From NCBI GenBank assembly GCA_003558195.1, contig PWMM01000222.1, positions 1 to 8,039 of the forward strand: DNA of 8,039 bases, read 5' to 3'. How positions within the stretch are numbered: position 1 is the stretch's first letter; the number at the start of each line of letters is the position of its first letter. Of the stretch, positions 1 to 6,471 are shown piece by piece. Under the pieces are notes generated by a model, which made no database searches, was not told where the DNA came from, and saw nothing but the letters and a program-made list of their open reading frames with translations. A program made the translations under genes and the position numbers. Source of the stretch: Syntrophomonadaceae bacterium. GTDB lineage: Bacteria; Bacillota; Dethiobacteria; DTU022.

Positions 1-40
1 CAATTTCCCAGTCAGCATGTTTAGTTGGATCTAACGGCAT
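1..40 (-). CDS. fhs: Probable formate--tetrahydrofolate ligase, N-terminal fragment
   Basis: Only the first 13 codons are inside the window; they read MPLDPTKHADWEI. The ATG is preceded by AAGGAGG with 8 bases between AGGAGG and the start, so this is a genuine gene start. From memory, an N-terminus of the type MPLDPTK.ADW.IA is typical of clostridial formate--tetrahydrofolate ligases, and fhs lies beside ftsH in several Clostridia. Fhs makes 10-formyltetrahydrofolate from formate, tetrahydrofolate and ATP in the cytoplasm, feeding purine synthesis and, in acetogens, the methyl branch of the Wood-Ljungdahl pathway. No catalytic motif is visible in so short a piece, so the name rests on N-terminal resemblance and neighbourhood. 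The gene start itself is near certain; the product name is moderately sure. Confidence 0.6.
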   Translation of the reverse strand, partial: MPLDPTKHADWEI

Positions 41-72
41 TTAAACAACCTCCTTGTAATTTTAATTAAATA

Positions 73-96
73 GTGTTTACCTCAATGTATAAACAC
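73..96. repeat. Inverted repeat in the leader of the probable fhs gene
   Basis: GTGTTTA (73-79) and TAAACAC (90-96) form a perfect 7-base dyad with a 10-base spacer. It lies 33 bases upstream of the fhs-like start codon and about 80 bases past the peptidase stop. No T-tract follows either arm, so it does not look like a terminator. It could be a binding site for a dimeric regulator. I found no convincing -35/-10 pair in 41-175; TATACA inside the dyad is at best a weak -10. The rest of 41-175 shows no gene and no clear terminator for the peptidase gene. Confidence 0.3.
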
Positions 97-175
97 AGGC
101 ACAGGATTAAATTCCACATCACTGCGCAGATTCCTGCCATAAAGTTCAGCTTTTCACATATTTTTATATACATTT

Positions 176-1135
176 TTAAGCTTTCTTTGTTGAAAGATCA
201 GCTGCTGCAGGCACTCCACAGATGGAGTCGGCCTCTGTTATGGCCCTCTCTACAGCTCGACTAATTGCTTCAGCAGCCATTATGCCAACAATATTAACAT
301 CTGCATGTACATCTCCTTTGGATAGAGCAAATATAGTATCTCCATCCCACATCGTATGTACAGGCCAAATTGAACGAGCCAGTCCGTCATGAGCAAGCTG
401 ACAAATTTTTTGCAATAATAGTTTATCTAAAGCGGCATTTGTGCCAATTATCCCCAGTGTGGTATTTCCCGGTCCTCCCTGCATGCCATTTCCGATCAGA
501 CTGGTGACTGTTTTCTCCATTTCACCCGAGTGAGGGTTGCGTGGCCCAGCCATTAAAATGCCGTCTTGATTATAAACGTCACCAAAAGCATTAACTGCTA
601 CAAGTGCAGCTACAATGAGATCGTTGCTTTTACAAGCAAAGGAACCTTGCCCGGATTTAATAGCGCTACCCAGACCATAAACTTTTCCAACAGTAGCACC
701 ACAACCAGCTCCGACAGAACCTTCAGGAACCGTATCGGATGAAGCATTACCACATGCTTCAAATCCCATTTCGCGGTCAGGCCTGATATTACCATCGCCA
801 ATTAATAAATCAAATAGTACTGCAGCAGGGACAATGGGAATCTTAAAGCGATCCACCTGGAAACCCAGGTTTTTCTTTTCCAGATATTCTACTACACCAA
901 TAGCTGCTTCAAGGCCATAAGCACTTCCGCCAGCTAAAACCAAACCTTGAACTTCTTCCACCAAACATCCAGGTTTTAAAAGGTCGGTTTCCCTGGTTCC
1001 CGGAGCAGAGCCTCTAACTTCAACCGCAGCCTTAGCTCCTTCTTCAATCAGCACCACGGTAACACCGGTAGCAGCGCTTCGGTTGTGTGCTACACCTACT
1101 TTGATACCGGGAATATCAGTCAATCCTAGAACCAA
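176..1135 (-). CDS. P1-family peptidase (DmpA/S58-type aminopeptidase)
   Basis: This is a 319-residue member of the self-processing N-terminal nucleophile peptidase family that includes DmpA, BapA and ThnT. Family hallmarks are visible: the opening GLTDIPGIKVG, the glycine-rich LAGGSAYGLEAA (about residues 67-78), GSVGAGCGATVGK near 140-150, and GNTTLGIIGTNA near 223-234. ThnT and DmpA cleave themselves just before the Thr or Ser of the last segment; here the nucleophile would be the first Thr of N-T-T (about T225), giving alpha and beta chains. No signal peptide is seen, so it is probably cytoplasmic. Substrate is unknown; relatives cleave N-terminal residues from small peptides, amides or beta-peptides. 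I chose the TTG at 1135 because AGGAG lies 8 bases upstream and the protein then starts like its relatives. An in-frame ATG at 1156 gives 326 residues but has no ribosome binding site. It follows the ftsH terminator and precedes the probable fhs; a functional link to either is not evident. Confidence 0.9.
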   Translation of the reverse strand: MVLGLTDIPGIKVGVAHNRSAATGVTVVLIEEGAKAAVEVRGSAPGTRETDLLKPGCLVEEVQGLVLAGGSAYGLEAAIGVVEYLEKKNLGFQVDRFKIPIVPAAVLFDLLIGDGNIRPDREMGFEACGNASSDTVPEGSVGAGCGATVGKVYGLGSAIKSGQGSFACKSNDLIVAALVAVNAFGDVYNQDGILMAGPRNPHSGEMEKTVTSLIGNGMQGGPGNTTLGIIGTNAALDKLLLQKICQLAHDGLARSIWPVHTMWDGDTIFALSKGDVHADVNIVGIMAAEAISRAVERAITEADSICGVPAAADLSTKKA

Positions 1136-1177
1136 AAAAACATCTCCTAATACCATTTATTGATATTTAAAAAGAAT

Positions 1178-1205
1178 TAAAAAGGCCAGGTTCATCACCT
1201 GGCCT
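1178..1205 (-). terminator. Intrinsic terminator of ftsH
   Basis: On the minus strand AGGCCAGGT, a 5-base loop GATGA, then ACCTGGCCT form a perfect 9-bp GC-rich stem followed by a T-run. It begins 16 bases after the ftsH stop codon and so should end the ftsH transcript. The peptidase gene start is only about 43 bases further on, so that gene needs either readthrough or a promoter squeezed into this AT-rich gap; I could not identify a convincing one. Confidence 0.9.
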
Positions 1206-1220
1206 GCAATACTGGTTTTG

Positions 1221-3272
1221 CTAATGATCTTTAGTTGGGTTATCACTCTGTTCACTATATTGTTGAAATGATGCCTGCCGTTTCGCTTTTTCTTTTTCTG
1301 TACTCTCTTCATCCAATTCCGGCTTGGCCATTTCTTCTTCAGCAGATTCGCTTGAAAGGTAATCATCAACAGGGCTGCTCTGCTCAGTGGAAACAATTGT
1401 TTTCTCTTCTGATTCAAAATCTTCTTCATGTTCCTCTCTGTGACTGTCCTCGGCTTCATCGTCAAACTCTTCTTCCGGCTCTGGCAGCTCCCGACCTTCA
1501 ACTAAAGCTTTAATTTCTTTCGAATTAAGAGTTTCTTTTTCTAACAATGCCTGAGCAATTCTTTCAAGCTTAGAACGTTCTCCTTCAAGGATATCCTGGG
1601 CTTTTTGGTAACAATCATCTATGGATTTTCTAATCTCCTGGTCAATGGATTTGGCAATTTCTTCGCTGTAATCACGGTCCCTTCCCAAATCACGGCCTAA
1701 AAAAACTTGATCCTGCTTCCTGCCGAGAGTAATTGGTCCCAGGCTATCACTCATTCCATATTCCATGATCATCTGACGCACTATTTGGGTCGCTCTCTCC
1801 AGGTCATTCTGGGCCCCGGTACTGATATCATTAAGAACCAATTTTTCAGCAACCCGCCCCCCAAGCAAGGTACTTACTCTATCCAGTAATTCTGTCCTGG
1901 TCATATAATAACGATCTTCTTCCGGAAACATTAAGGTATAGCCTCCAGCTCGACCCCGAGGGATAATGGAAACTTTATGCACTGGATCGGTGTGAGGAAG
2001 AAGGTAACCAACCAGGGCATGACCGGCTTCATGATAGGCAACAATCTTTTTCTCAAATTCACTTATCACCCGACTTGTTTTCTGAGTTCCGGCTACAACT
2101 CTTTCCACAGCTTCCTCGAGTTCTTTCATACTAATAAGCTTTTTAGAAGCGCGGGCAGTTAACAGTGCTGCTTCATTTACAACATTCTCCAGGTCGGCAC
2201 CGGTAAACCCCGGGGTTCCCTGAGCCAGGCTTTTTAATTCTACGCGTTCAGAAAGCCGTTTATTTTTAGTATGAACCTTCAGAATTTCCACTCTTCCTTT
2301 AACGTCAGGCAAGGTGACTGTGATTTCGCGATCAAAGCGCCCCGGCCTGAGCAAAGCAGGATCTAAAATATCGGGTCGGTTGGTAGCAGCTATAATGATA
2401 ATCCCTTCATTAACATCAAATCCGTCCATTTCAACCAAAAGCTGATTTAATGTTTGCTCTCTTTCATCATGCCCCCCACCGAGGCCCGCTCCCCGTTGTC
2501 TACCAACAGCATCAATTTCATCAATAAAAACAATACAGGGAGAATTCTTTTTGGCATTTTCAAACATATCCCTGACCCTGGAAGCACCAACACCAACAAA
2601 CATTTCCACAAAGTCAGAACCACTGATGCTAAAAAAAGGCACTCCTGCTTCTCCAGCAACAGCCCTGGCCAGCAAGGTTTTACCGGTCCCAGGCGGTCCA
2701 ACCAATAAAATCCCTTTCGGAATTCTTGCTCCAATTTCAATATACTTGCGGGGATCTTTTAGAAAATCCACTACTTCAGAGAGTTCTGCTCTTTCTTCAT
2801 CGGCGCCTGCCACATCTTGAAAAGTTACTTTCTTTTTATCACTTTCCTGCAGCTTGGCTTTACTTTTTCCAAAATTCATAACTCGATTACCGCCACCTTG
2901 AGACTGCTGCATAAAAAAGAAGAAGATCCCGATAATGAGCAAAAAGGGAATCATATATGTAAGTGCTGTCTGCCACCATTCGGGGCCTCGCTCAGGGTTA
3001 GGCGAATAAGAAACATTATGCTCCAATAAAAGTTCTGTCAGCTGATGGTCCTCTGGGCGAGTAGTTTCGATTTCAGTCCCATCAACAAGGACAGCCTCAA
3101 TTTCATTGCCATGTGCAATTACTTTTTCTACTTGACCGTTTTCTATTTTCTCTACAAACTGGTTGTAGCTTATTTCCTCAGGTTGCGGCCCGGTATTGAA
3201 GGTTGTCAGTAGAATTACTACTACCATGGCTATTACCAGGTAAAATAAAATTTGTCTGAAAAATGGGCTCAA
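1221..3272 (-). CDS. ftsH: ATP-dependent zinc metalloprotease FtsH
   Basis: FtsH is a membrane-anchored hexameric AAA+ protease that extracts and degrades damaged membrane proteins and selected regulators. The 683 residues show two membrane segments (about 8-25 and 101-121) flanking an extracytoplasmic domain. They also show Walker A GPPGTGKT (192-199), the pore segment F-V-G (225-227), Walker B IVFIDEIDA (247-255), and the second region of homology with arginines 309 and 312. The zinc site is HEAGH (414-418), with E415 catalytic and D490 as probable third ligand. The TTG start has AGGAGG 7 bases upstream. The C-terminal stretch from about residue 596 is strongly acidic, then mixed in charge, and makes the protein longer than the roughly 640 residues of E. 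coli or B. subtilis FtsH. The gene lies behind tilS-hpt as in B. subtilis but has its own promoter and terminator. Identification is certain. Confidence 0.98.
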   Translation of the reverse strand: MSPFFRQILFYLVIAMVVVILLTTFNTGPQPEEISYNQFVEKIENGQVEKVIAHGNEIEAVLVDGTEIETTRPEDHQLTELLLEHNVSYSPNPERGPEWWQTALTYMIPFLLIIGIFFFFMQQSQGGGNRVMNFGKSKAKLQESDKKKVTFQDVAGADEERAELSEVVDFLKDPRKYIEIGARIPKGILLVGPPGTGKTLLARAVAGEAGVPFFSISGSDFVEMFVGVGASRVRDMFENAKKNSPCIVFIDEIDAVGRQRGAGLGGGHDEREQTLNQLLVEMDGFDVNEGIIIIAATNRPDILDPALLRPGRFDREITVTLPDVKGRVEILKVHTKNKRLSERVELKSLAQGTPGFTGADLENVVNEAALLTARASKKLISMKELEEAVERVVAGTQKTSRVISEFEKKIVAYHEAGHALVGYLLPHTDPVHKVSIIPRGRAGGYTLMFPEEDRYYMTRTELLDRVSTLLGGRVAEKLVLNDISTGAQNDLERATQIVRQMIMEYGMSDSLGPITLGRKQDQVFLGRDLGRDRDYSEEIAKSIDQEIRKSIDDCYQKAQDILEGERSKLERIAQALLEKETLNSKEIKALVEGRELPEPEEEFDDEAEDSHREEHEEDFESEEKTIVSTEQSSPVDDYLSSESAEEEMAKPELDEESTEKEKAKRQASFQQYSEQSDNPTKDH

Positions 3273-3315
3273 ATAGTACCCTCCTCTCCAAGTGTGCCCT
3301 GGAAGGCTGAAATAA

Positions 3316-3344
3316 ATTGTAACACACTGCCCTGTTCAAAGCAA
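3316..3344 (-). promoter_or_regulatory. Predicted extended -10 promoter of ftsH
   Basis: On the minus strand TTGCTT (3339-3344), a 17-base spacer and TACAAT (3316-3321) fit a sigma-A promoter. A TG one base before the -10 box adds an extended -10 element. The start would fall near 3309, leaving a leader of about 37 bases that contains the AGGAGG at 3280-3285. No CIRCE-like heat-shock operator is seen. The hpt stop is about 35 bases upstream with no clear terminator, so readthrough from tilS-hpt may also supply ftsH. Confidence 0.55.
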
Positions 3345-3377
3345 TAAACAGCTTAGCTTATCACTTTTTCGATAATA

Positions 3378-3926
3378 CTATTCGTCCAATGCGCGCAAAT
3401 CGGCGAGTTGGCGGAAGTCTTCCCCATAATCAAGACCGTAGCCGATCACGAAACGATCGGGTATGGCGAAACCACAATAGTCGGGCTCAAAAACCACTTT
3501 CCTGCGATCAGGTTTATCTAGCAAGGTTACTACTTTTAAGGATTTAGGTTGTCTGCTGCCAAGGTTATCTACCAGGTAATTCAATGTTAAACCTGTGTCC
3601 ACAATATCTTCAACAATGAGAACATCTTTACCCTGAATACTTTGTTCCAGGTCTTTTAAAATTCGCACTACACCCGATGAAGCTGTTGAATTTCCATAAC
3701 TGGATACCGCAATAAAATCAATTTCTAAAGGGATGGTTAAAGATCGAATCAAATCACTGAGGAAAATAACAGCTCCTTTTAGAACTCCTATCAGCAGAGG
3801 CCTTTTGCCTCTATAATCATTCGAGATTAGTGCTGCCATTTCACGAACTCTTGATTGTATTTGCTCTGAAGAAATAATTATTTCAAGATCTTCAATTCTT
3901 TTACCATTTATGAAATGCTCTGTCAT
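3378..3926 (-). CDS. hpt: Hypoxanthine phosphoribosyltransferase
   Basis: This enzyme salvages hypoxanthine and usually guanine, joining the base to PRPP to form IMP or GMP in the cytoplasm. In the 182-residue product the PRPP-binding motif VLIVEDIVDTG spans about 102-112. Other family marks are GVLKGA near 47-52, SSYGNST near 75-81, LLDKP near 135-139 and FVIGYGLDY near 159-167. The length matches B. subtilis HprT (about 180). I chose the ATG at 3926 because GAGGTG lies 9 bases upstream; the in-frame GTG at 3938 overlaps that ribosome binding site. The start lies inside the end of tilS (26-base overlap), which suggests translational coupling. The tilS-hpt-ftsH order is conserved across Firmicutes. 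Identification is secure; preference for hypoxanthine over guanine is inferred from the family. Confidence 0.96.
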   Translation of the reverse strand: MTEHFINGKRIEDLEIIISSEQIQSRVREMAALISNDYRGKRPLLIGVLKGAVIFLSDLIRSLTIPLEIDFIAVSSYGNSTASSGVVRILKDLEQSIQGKDVLIVEDIVDTGLTLNYLVDNLGSRQPKSLKVVTLLDKPDRRKVVFEPDYCGFAIPDRFVIGYGLDYGEDFRQLADLRALDE

Positions 3927-5361
3927 CTTGTGAACCACCTCTTTTATTATCGCCGGTTTTTATCAGCCTGGGCAATTTCTTTTTTTTATAAGCTAAAACT
4001 AAAACCTTATTAGTTTTTTCTGTAACCCGGTACTGCTCTGCAATTCTAAGTCCAACCACCCATACAATTTTATCATTATCTGTTACCAGGGGTACTTGAT
4101 CTCTTCTGTATCGGGGTATTTTTTGATCAATAAAAAAATCTTTCAGTTTTTTCGACCCAGGTAAGCCCTGGGGATGAAATCTGGCTCCCGGCCATCTGGC
4201 TCGGACTGTTAATTTTCCAGAAGGCAATGAATCATAATCCAAATAAGCCTGGTATTTGATAGGCGGCCACAACAATTCTTCTTTCTTTATAAAACTGGCT
4301 TCTATTATCGAACCATCAGCCAGAGGTGTTTTGCCCGGTACAGAAATGTTTGTCGGGAAAATGCTGGATTTCTTTTCTCTATCTGAGCTGGTTATGATTA
4401 CCTGCTCCTGGGACAAGTGTAAAATAGTATTCCCAGGGAGGGTAACCTGTCCAGAGGTTTTATTACTTTCCAGCAAAGCTAAGATTTGTCCGAGGTGATG
4501 GCTGTTTAGTTCTCTTTGAGGAGCATATTTCTTGTGGGCTTTTCTTAAAATCCGACTGCTTAAAGCCAAAGGCAGCTTGAGAAGTTTAACCCTGTTTAAA
4601 AAAGTCTCCTTATCACCAAAACTAGCAATTTCCAGGTATTTTTTTTGGGATAAAGCATTTAATAAATGCCTGTCTTCAGCTGCAAGGGTAGCCAATCCAA
4701 AAAGAGCTTCTCTGATCCTGGGATTATATTTTTTTTCCAGCTGGGGGATCAGTTCAAGACGCAATTTATTCCTGGTATAATCAGTTTCCAGATTACTACT
4801 GTCAGTAAAAGGTTCTAACTTCATTTCTCTGCAGTATTCTTCAATTTCAGTGCGCCTTAGACAAAGCAAAGGCCTGATTAAATCTAGTCCACCCTGGCTA
4901 TTCTTTGGAAGGATTCCCGCCAGACCATCTACACCCGTTCCCCTTAGAATGTTTAATAAAACTGTTTCAGCCTGATCATCGAGGTGATGGCCAAGAGCAA
5001 TTTTGGAAGCGCCATACTTAAAAGCCGTGTCATAAAAGAGTCTATAACGGGCCAGCCTGCCTGCTTCTTCTTCCGAAACCTTTTTTAAGCTTTTCAATTC
5101 TCGGACCTTAACAGATCTTGATTCATAAGCAAGCGACCATTCTTTGGCAAGTTTTATAACAGCAGCCTCTTCTTGATCTGCTTCAGGGCGCATGCAATGA
5201 TTTAAGTGCGCAACCACCAGCTTAAGTTTGAAGTGCTTTGAAATAGAATTTAGCATGTGCAAAAGGGTTAGAGAGTCGGGCCCTCCAGATACTGCAACAA
5301 CAACTATATCATTTTCATACAGTAGAAAGTGCCTGGCAATAAAACTCCTAACTTTTTCCAA
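3901..5361 (-). CDS. tilS: tRNA(Ile)-lysidine synthase
   Basis: TilS attaches lysine to C34 of the CAU-anticodon isoleucine tRNA, using ATP, so that the tRNA reads AUA and is charged with isoleucine. It is essential in most bacteria. The 486-residue product has the PP-loop SGGPDS at 25-30, HLNHCMRPE near 52-60, GHHLDDQAETVLLNILRGTG near 124-143, and TDSSNLETDYTRNKLR near 186-201, all typical of TilS. A C-terminal TilS substrate-binding domain covers about 383-458, containing GARFHPQG and LKDFFIDQKIP. The tail after 460 is lysine-rich and poorly conserved. The start is TTG at 5361; a stop codon lies six codons upstream and the N-terminus aligns with B. subtilis TilS, but there is no good ribosome binding site, so expression may be modest. 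It follows the S1 gene terminator and overlaps hpt. Confidence 0.97.
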   Translation of the reverse strand: MEKVRSFIARHFLLYENDIVVVAVSGGPDSLTLLHMLNSISKHFKLKLVVAHLNHCMRPEADQEEAAVIKLAKEWSLAYESRSVKVRELKSLKKVSEEEAGRLARYRLFYDTAFKYGASKIALGHHLDDQAETVLLNILRGTGVDGLAGILPKNSQGGLDLIRPLLCLRRTEIEEYCREMKLEPFTDSSNLETDYTRNKLRLELIPQLEKKYNPRIREALFGLATLAAEDRHLLNALSQKKYLEIASFGDKETFLNRVKLLKLPLALSSRILRKAHKKYAPQRELNSHHLGQILALLESNKTSGQVTLPGNTILHLSQEQVIITSSDREKKSSIFPTNISVPGKTPLADGSIIEASFIKKEELLWPPIKYQAYLDYDSLPSGKLTVRARWPGARFHPQGLPGSKKLKDFFIDQKIPRYRRDQVPLVTDNDKIVWVVGLRIAEQYRVTEKTNKVLVLAYKKKKLPRLIKTGDNKRGGSQDDRAFHKW

Positions 5362-5396
5362 CTGGCACAGAGTTAATCACAACCTATCCATCTGTT

Positions 5397-5402
5397 AATA
5401 TA
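5397..5402 (-). promoter_or_regulatory. Weak candidate -10 box for tilS-hpt
   Basis: TATATT on the minus strand lies between the S1-gene terminator and the tilS TTG. A start near 5390 would leave a leader of roughly 30 bases. No recognisable -35 box sits 16-18 bases upstream; that stretch is the T-tract of the terminator. A promoter is expected here because the terminator separates the genes, but this assignment is tentative. Confidence 0.3.
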
Positions 5403-5418
5403 AGCAGTGAAATTAGAT

Positions 5419-5443
5419 AAAAAAACACTCTTAAACAGAGTGC
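5419..5443 (-). terminator. Intrinsic terminator of the S1-domain gene
   Basis: On the minus strand CACTCT, loop GTTTA and AGAGTG form a 6-bp stem, extendable by a wobble pair, followed directly by seven T. It begins about 33 bases after the S1 gene stop and separates that gene from tilS. Confidence 0.85.
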
Positions 5444-5475
5444 CTTTCTGCTCATATTATGCTAACCACTAAATC

Positions 5476-5889
5476 TTAAAACGCTTCACGATAAGATCCA
5501 CGACCGCCTCTTTTAGATTCAGTGTTGCGTTTTAGATCTAACAAGCGCTCATCGCTTTCTTTAAGAAAACGATTCATTTTATCTTCAAATGAAGCTTTGT
5601 TTTCAGTTTCATTTTTTTTACGATCTTTTTTGCCACCTGGAGTATAACCTGCTTTAGCTTGCTTTATAGAAAGACCAATTTTTCCGTTGTTCTCAACTGA
5701 CAGCACTTTGACTTTAACTTTATCTGATTTTTTATAAAAATCATTGATATCCTTTACATAATCATCATCAATTTCCGATATATGGACAAGACCTGTAGAG
5801 CCGCTAGATAACTCAACAAAGGCGCCAAATTTAGTTATACCGGTTATCACTCCTTCCACTATACTGCCTACAACTATGTCTTCCTTGAT
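5476..5889 (-). CDS. S1-domain RNA-binding protein (YabR type)
   Basis: This is a small protein of about 137 residues with one N-terminal S1 domain (about 6-75) and a charged tail. Visible S1 marks are VGSIVEGV, GAFVEL and GLVHISEI, ending in KIGLSIKQA. The tail is lysine-rich, then carries SFEDKMNRFLKESDERL and RNTESKRGGRGS, as in the YabR-like proteins found after divIC in Firmicutes. It probably binds RNA in the cytoplasm; its exact role is not clear. The start is unusual. An AGGAGG (5898-5903) sits 8 bases before an in-frame ATC at 5889, and that reading gives a complete S1 domain. The nearest ordinary start is GTG at 5859, which has a poor ribosome binding site and removes the first residues of beta strand 1. 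I favour ATC, or an ATG altered by mutation or sequencing error. It has its own strong promoter and terminator. Confidence 0.9.
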   Translation of the reverse strand: MKEDIVVGSIVEGVITGITKFGAFVELSSGSTGLVHISEIDDDYVKDINDFYKKSDKVKVKVLSVENNGKIGLSIKQAKAGYTPGGKKDRKKNETENKASFEDKMNRFLKESDERLLDLKRNTESKRGGRGSYREAF

Positions 5890-5897
5890 GTAAAACT

Positions 5898-5903
5898 CCT
5901 CCT
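5898..5903 (-). promoter_or_regulatory. Ribosome binding site that decides the S1-gene start
   Basis: A perfect AGGAGG on the minus strand with an 8-base spacer to ATC at 5889. No ATG, GTG or TTG in the S1 frame lies between it and GTG 5859, which is 38 bases away. An out-of-frame ATG directly abuts it upstream (5904-5906) and opens a 10-codon reading frame ending at 5874. Confidence 0.75.
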
Positions 5904-5929
5904 CATTGTAATAATTTCAAGATATTGTT

Positions 5930-5957
5930 ATTATAACTGCTATAACGATGATGTCAA
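5930..5957 (-). promoter_or_regulatory. Full-consensus sigma-A promoter of the S1-domain gene
   Basis: TTGACA (5952-5957) and TATAAT (5930-5935) on the minus strand are both perfect, with a 16-base spacer. The -35 box overlaps the TGA stop of the divIC-like gene (5954-5956). The predicted start near 5923 gives a leader of about 34 bases. A dyad TTATA-N5-TATAA (5931-5945) covers the -10 box and part of the spacer and could hold an operator, though AT-rich dyads arise easily by chance. Confidence 0.8.
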
Positions 5958-6289
5958 TCCTCTATCTGGAAAATCCGATCTTCAGGCTTAACCAATCCAA
6001 GTCGATTGCGGGCTTGTATTTCAATGTAATTTAAGTCCTGCAATCTTTCAATTTCATTTAAAGTTTCTTCCTGGCGCTGTTCCATTTGATCAATACGAGC
6101 TTTATATTCCAATAATTCTTGCTCTGCCTGACGTTGCCTGAGATATTGAGCTCCTATTACCACCAGCAAGCAAATAACAATCAAAATACCTGTGGCACTA
6201 ATTAATTTGTACAAACTAAAATTACTATCTTTCTGATAGCGTGGAAAATTTACTTGCTCTTTTTTATCATTTTTCTTACTAAAAAGCAT
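5954..6289 (-). CDS. divIC: Septum formation initiator, DivIC/FtsB family
   Basis: This is a small bitopic division protein that acts at the septum together with FtsL- and DivIB/FtsQ-type partners. The 111 residues show a basic, polar cytoplasmic N-terminus (1-27), one membrane segment (about 28-49), and a heptad-rich coiled coil (about 52-85). The family signature runs LNYIEIQARNRLGLVKPED (86-104). Size and layout match DivIC, and its place before the S1 gene is the conserved divIC-yabR order. The ATG is preceded by AAGAAGTGATC, close to the full complement of the 16S rRNA tail. The stop codon is shared with the -35 box of the next gene. It could be named ftsB by some pipelines; the family is the same. 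Confidence 0.92.
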   Translation of the reverse strand: MLFSKKNDKKEQVNFPRYQKDSNFSLYKLISATGILIVICLLVVIGAQYLRQRQAEQELLEYKARIDQMEQRQEETLNEIERLQDLNYIEIQARNRLGLVKPEDRIFQIED

Positions 6290-6380
6290 TTAGATCACTT
6301 CTTAAGTAGAAAATGCATGCCCTTTCAATGAAAGCAAAGCTTTTCTAATGAACAATAACCAGTAAAATCTTTTGGAAAGT

Positions 6381-6426
6381 AATCCCCCCCTTAGAGGAAA
6401 AAACGCTACCGCAACCAGGGGGGATT
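6381..6426. other. Long-loop hairpin with C6/G7 arms between HU and divIC
   Basis: AATCCCCCC (6381-6389) pairs perfectly with GGGGGGATT (6418-6426), enclosing 28 bases that include an A6 tract on the plus strand (T6 on the minus). Neither arm is followed by a T-run, so it is not a standard intrinsic terminator, although it lies about 46 bases after the HU stop where one would be expected. The remaining sequence in 6290-6471 is AT-rich, with a small CTTTC-ATT-GAAAG hairpin (minus strand) near 6321-6333 and a GCATGC palindrome beside it. I see no gene and no clear divIC promoter there, and I recognise no known riboswitch. Confidence 0.5.
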
Positions 6427-6471
6427 CTATCATTACTCTATAAATGTCTGAATATCCTTATCATTTTAAGA

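Noticed and set aside
73..264. 63-codon plus-strand frame at the left edge
   Set aside because: It overlaps the end of the peptidase gene and the fhs leader, has no ribosome binding site and no recognisable product.
1157..1501. 114-codon minus-strand frame overlapping the end of ftsH, lysine-rich
   Set aside because: It is a frame-shifted reading of the acidic ftsH tail and runs through the terminator; no evidence for a separate gene.
2454..2820. Open frames of 84 and 89 codons on the plus strand inside ftsH
   Set aside because: They lie opposite the AAA+ domain of a certain gene, have no ribosome binding site that I can see and resemble no protein; they are shadows of the ftsH codons.
5362..5475. 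Possible tRNA genes or a spoIIE remnant between the S1 gene and tilS
   Set aside because: In relatives these can lie here, but the gap is only about 110 bases, filled by a terminator and the tilS leader; no cloverleaf or coding trace is visible.
6381..6426. The C/G hairpin as a known riboswitch or standard terminator
   Set aside because: No known riboswitch consensus was recognised and no T-run follows the stem on either strand, so it is left as an unexplained structure.
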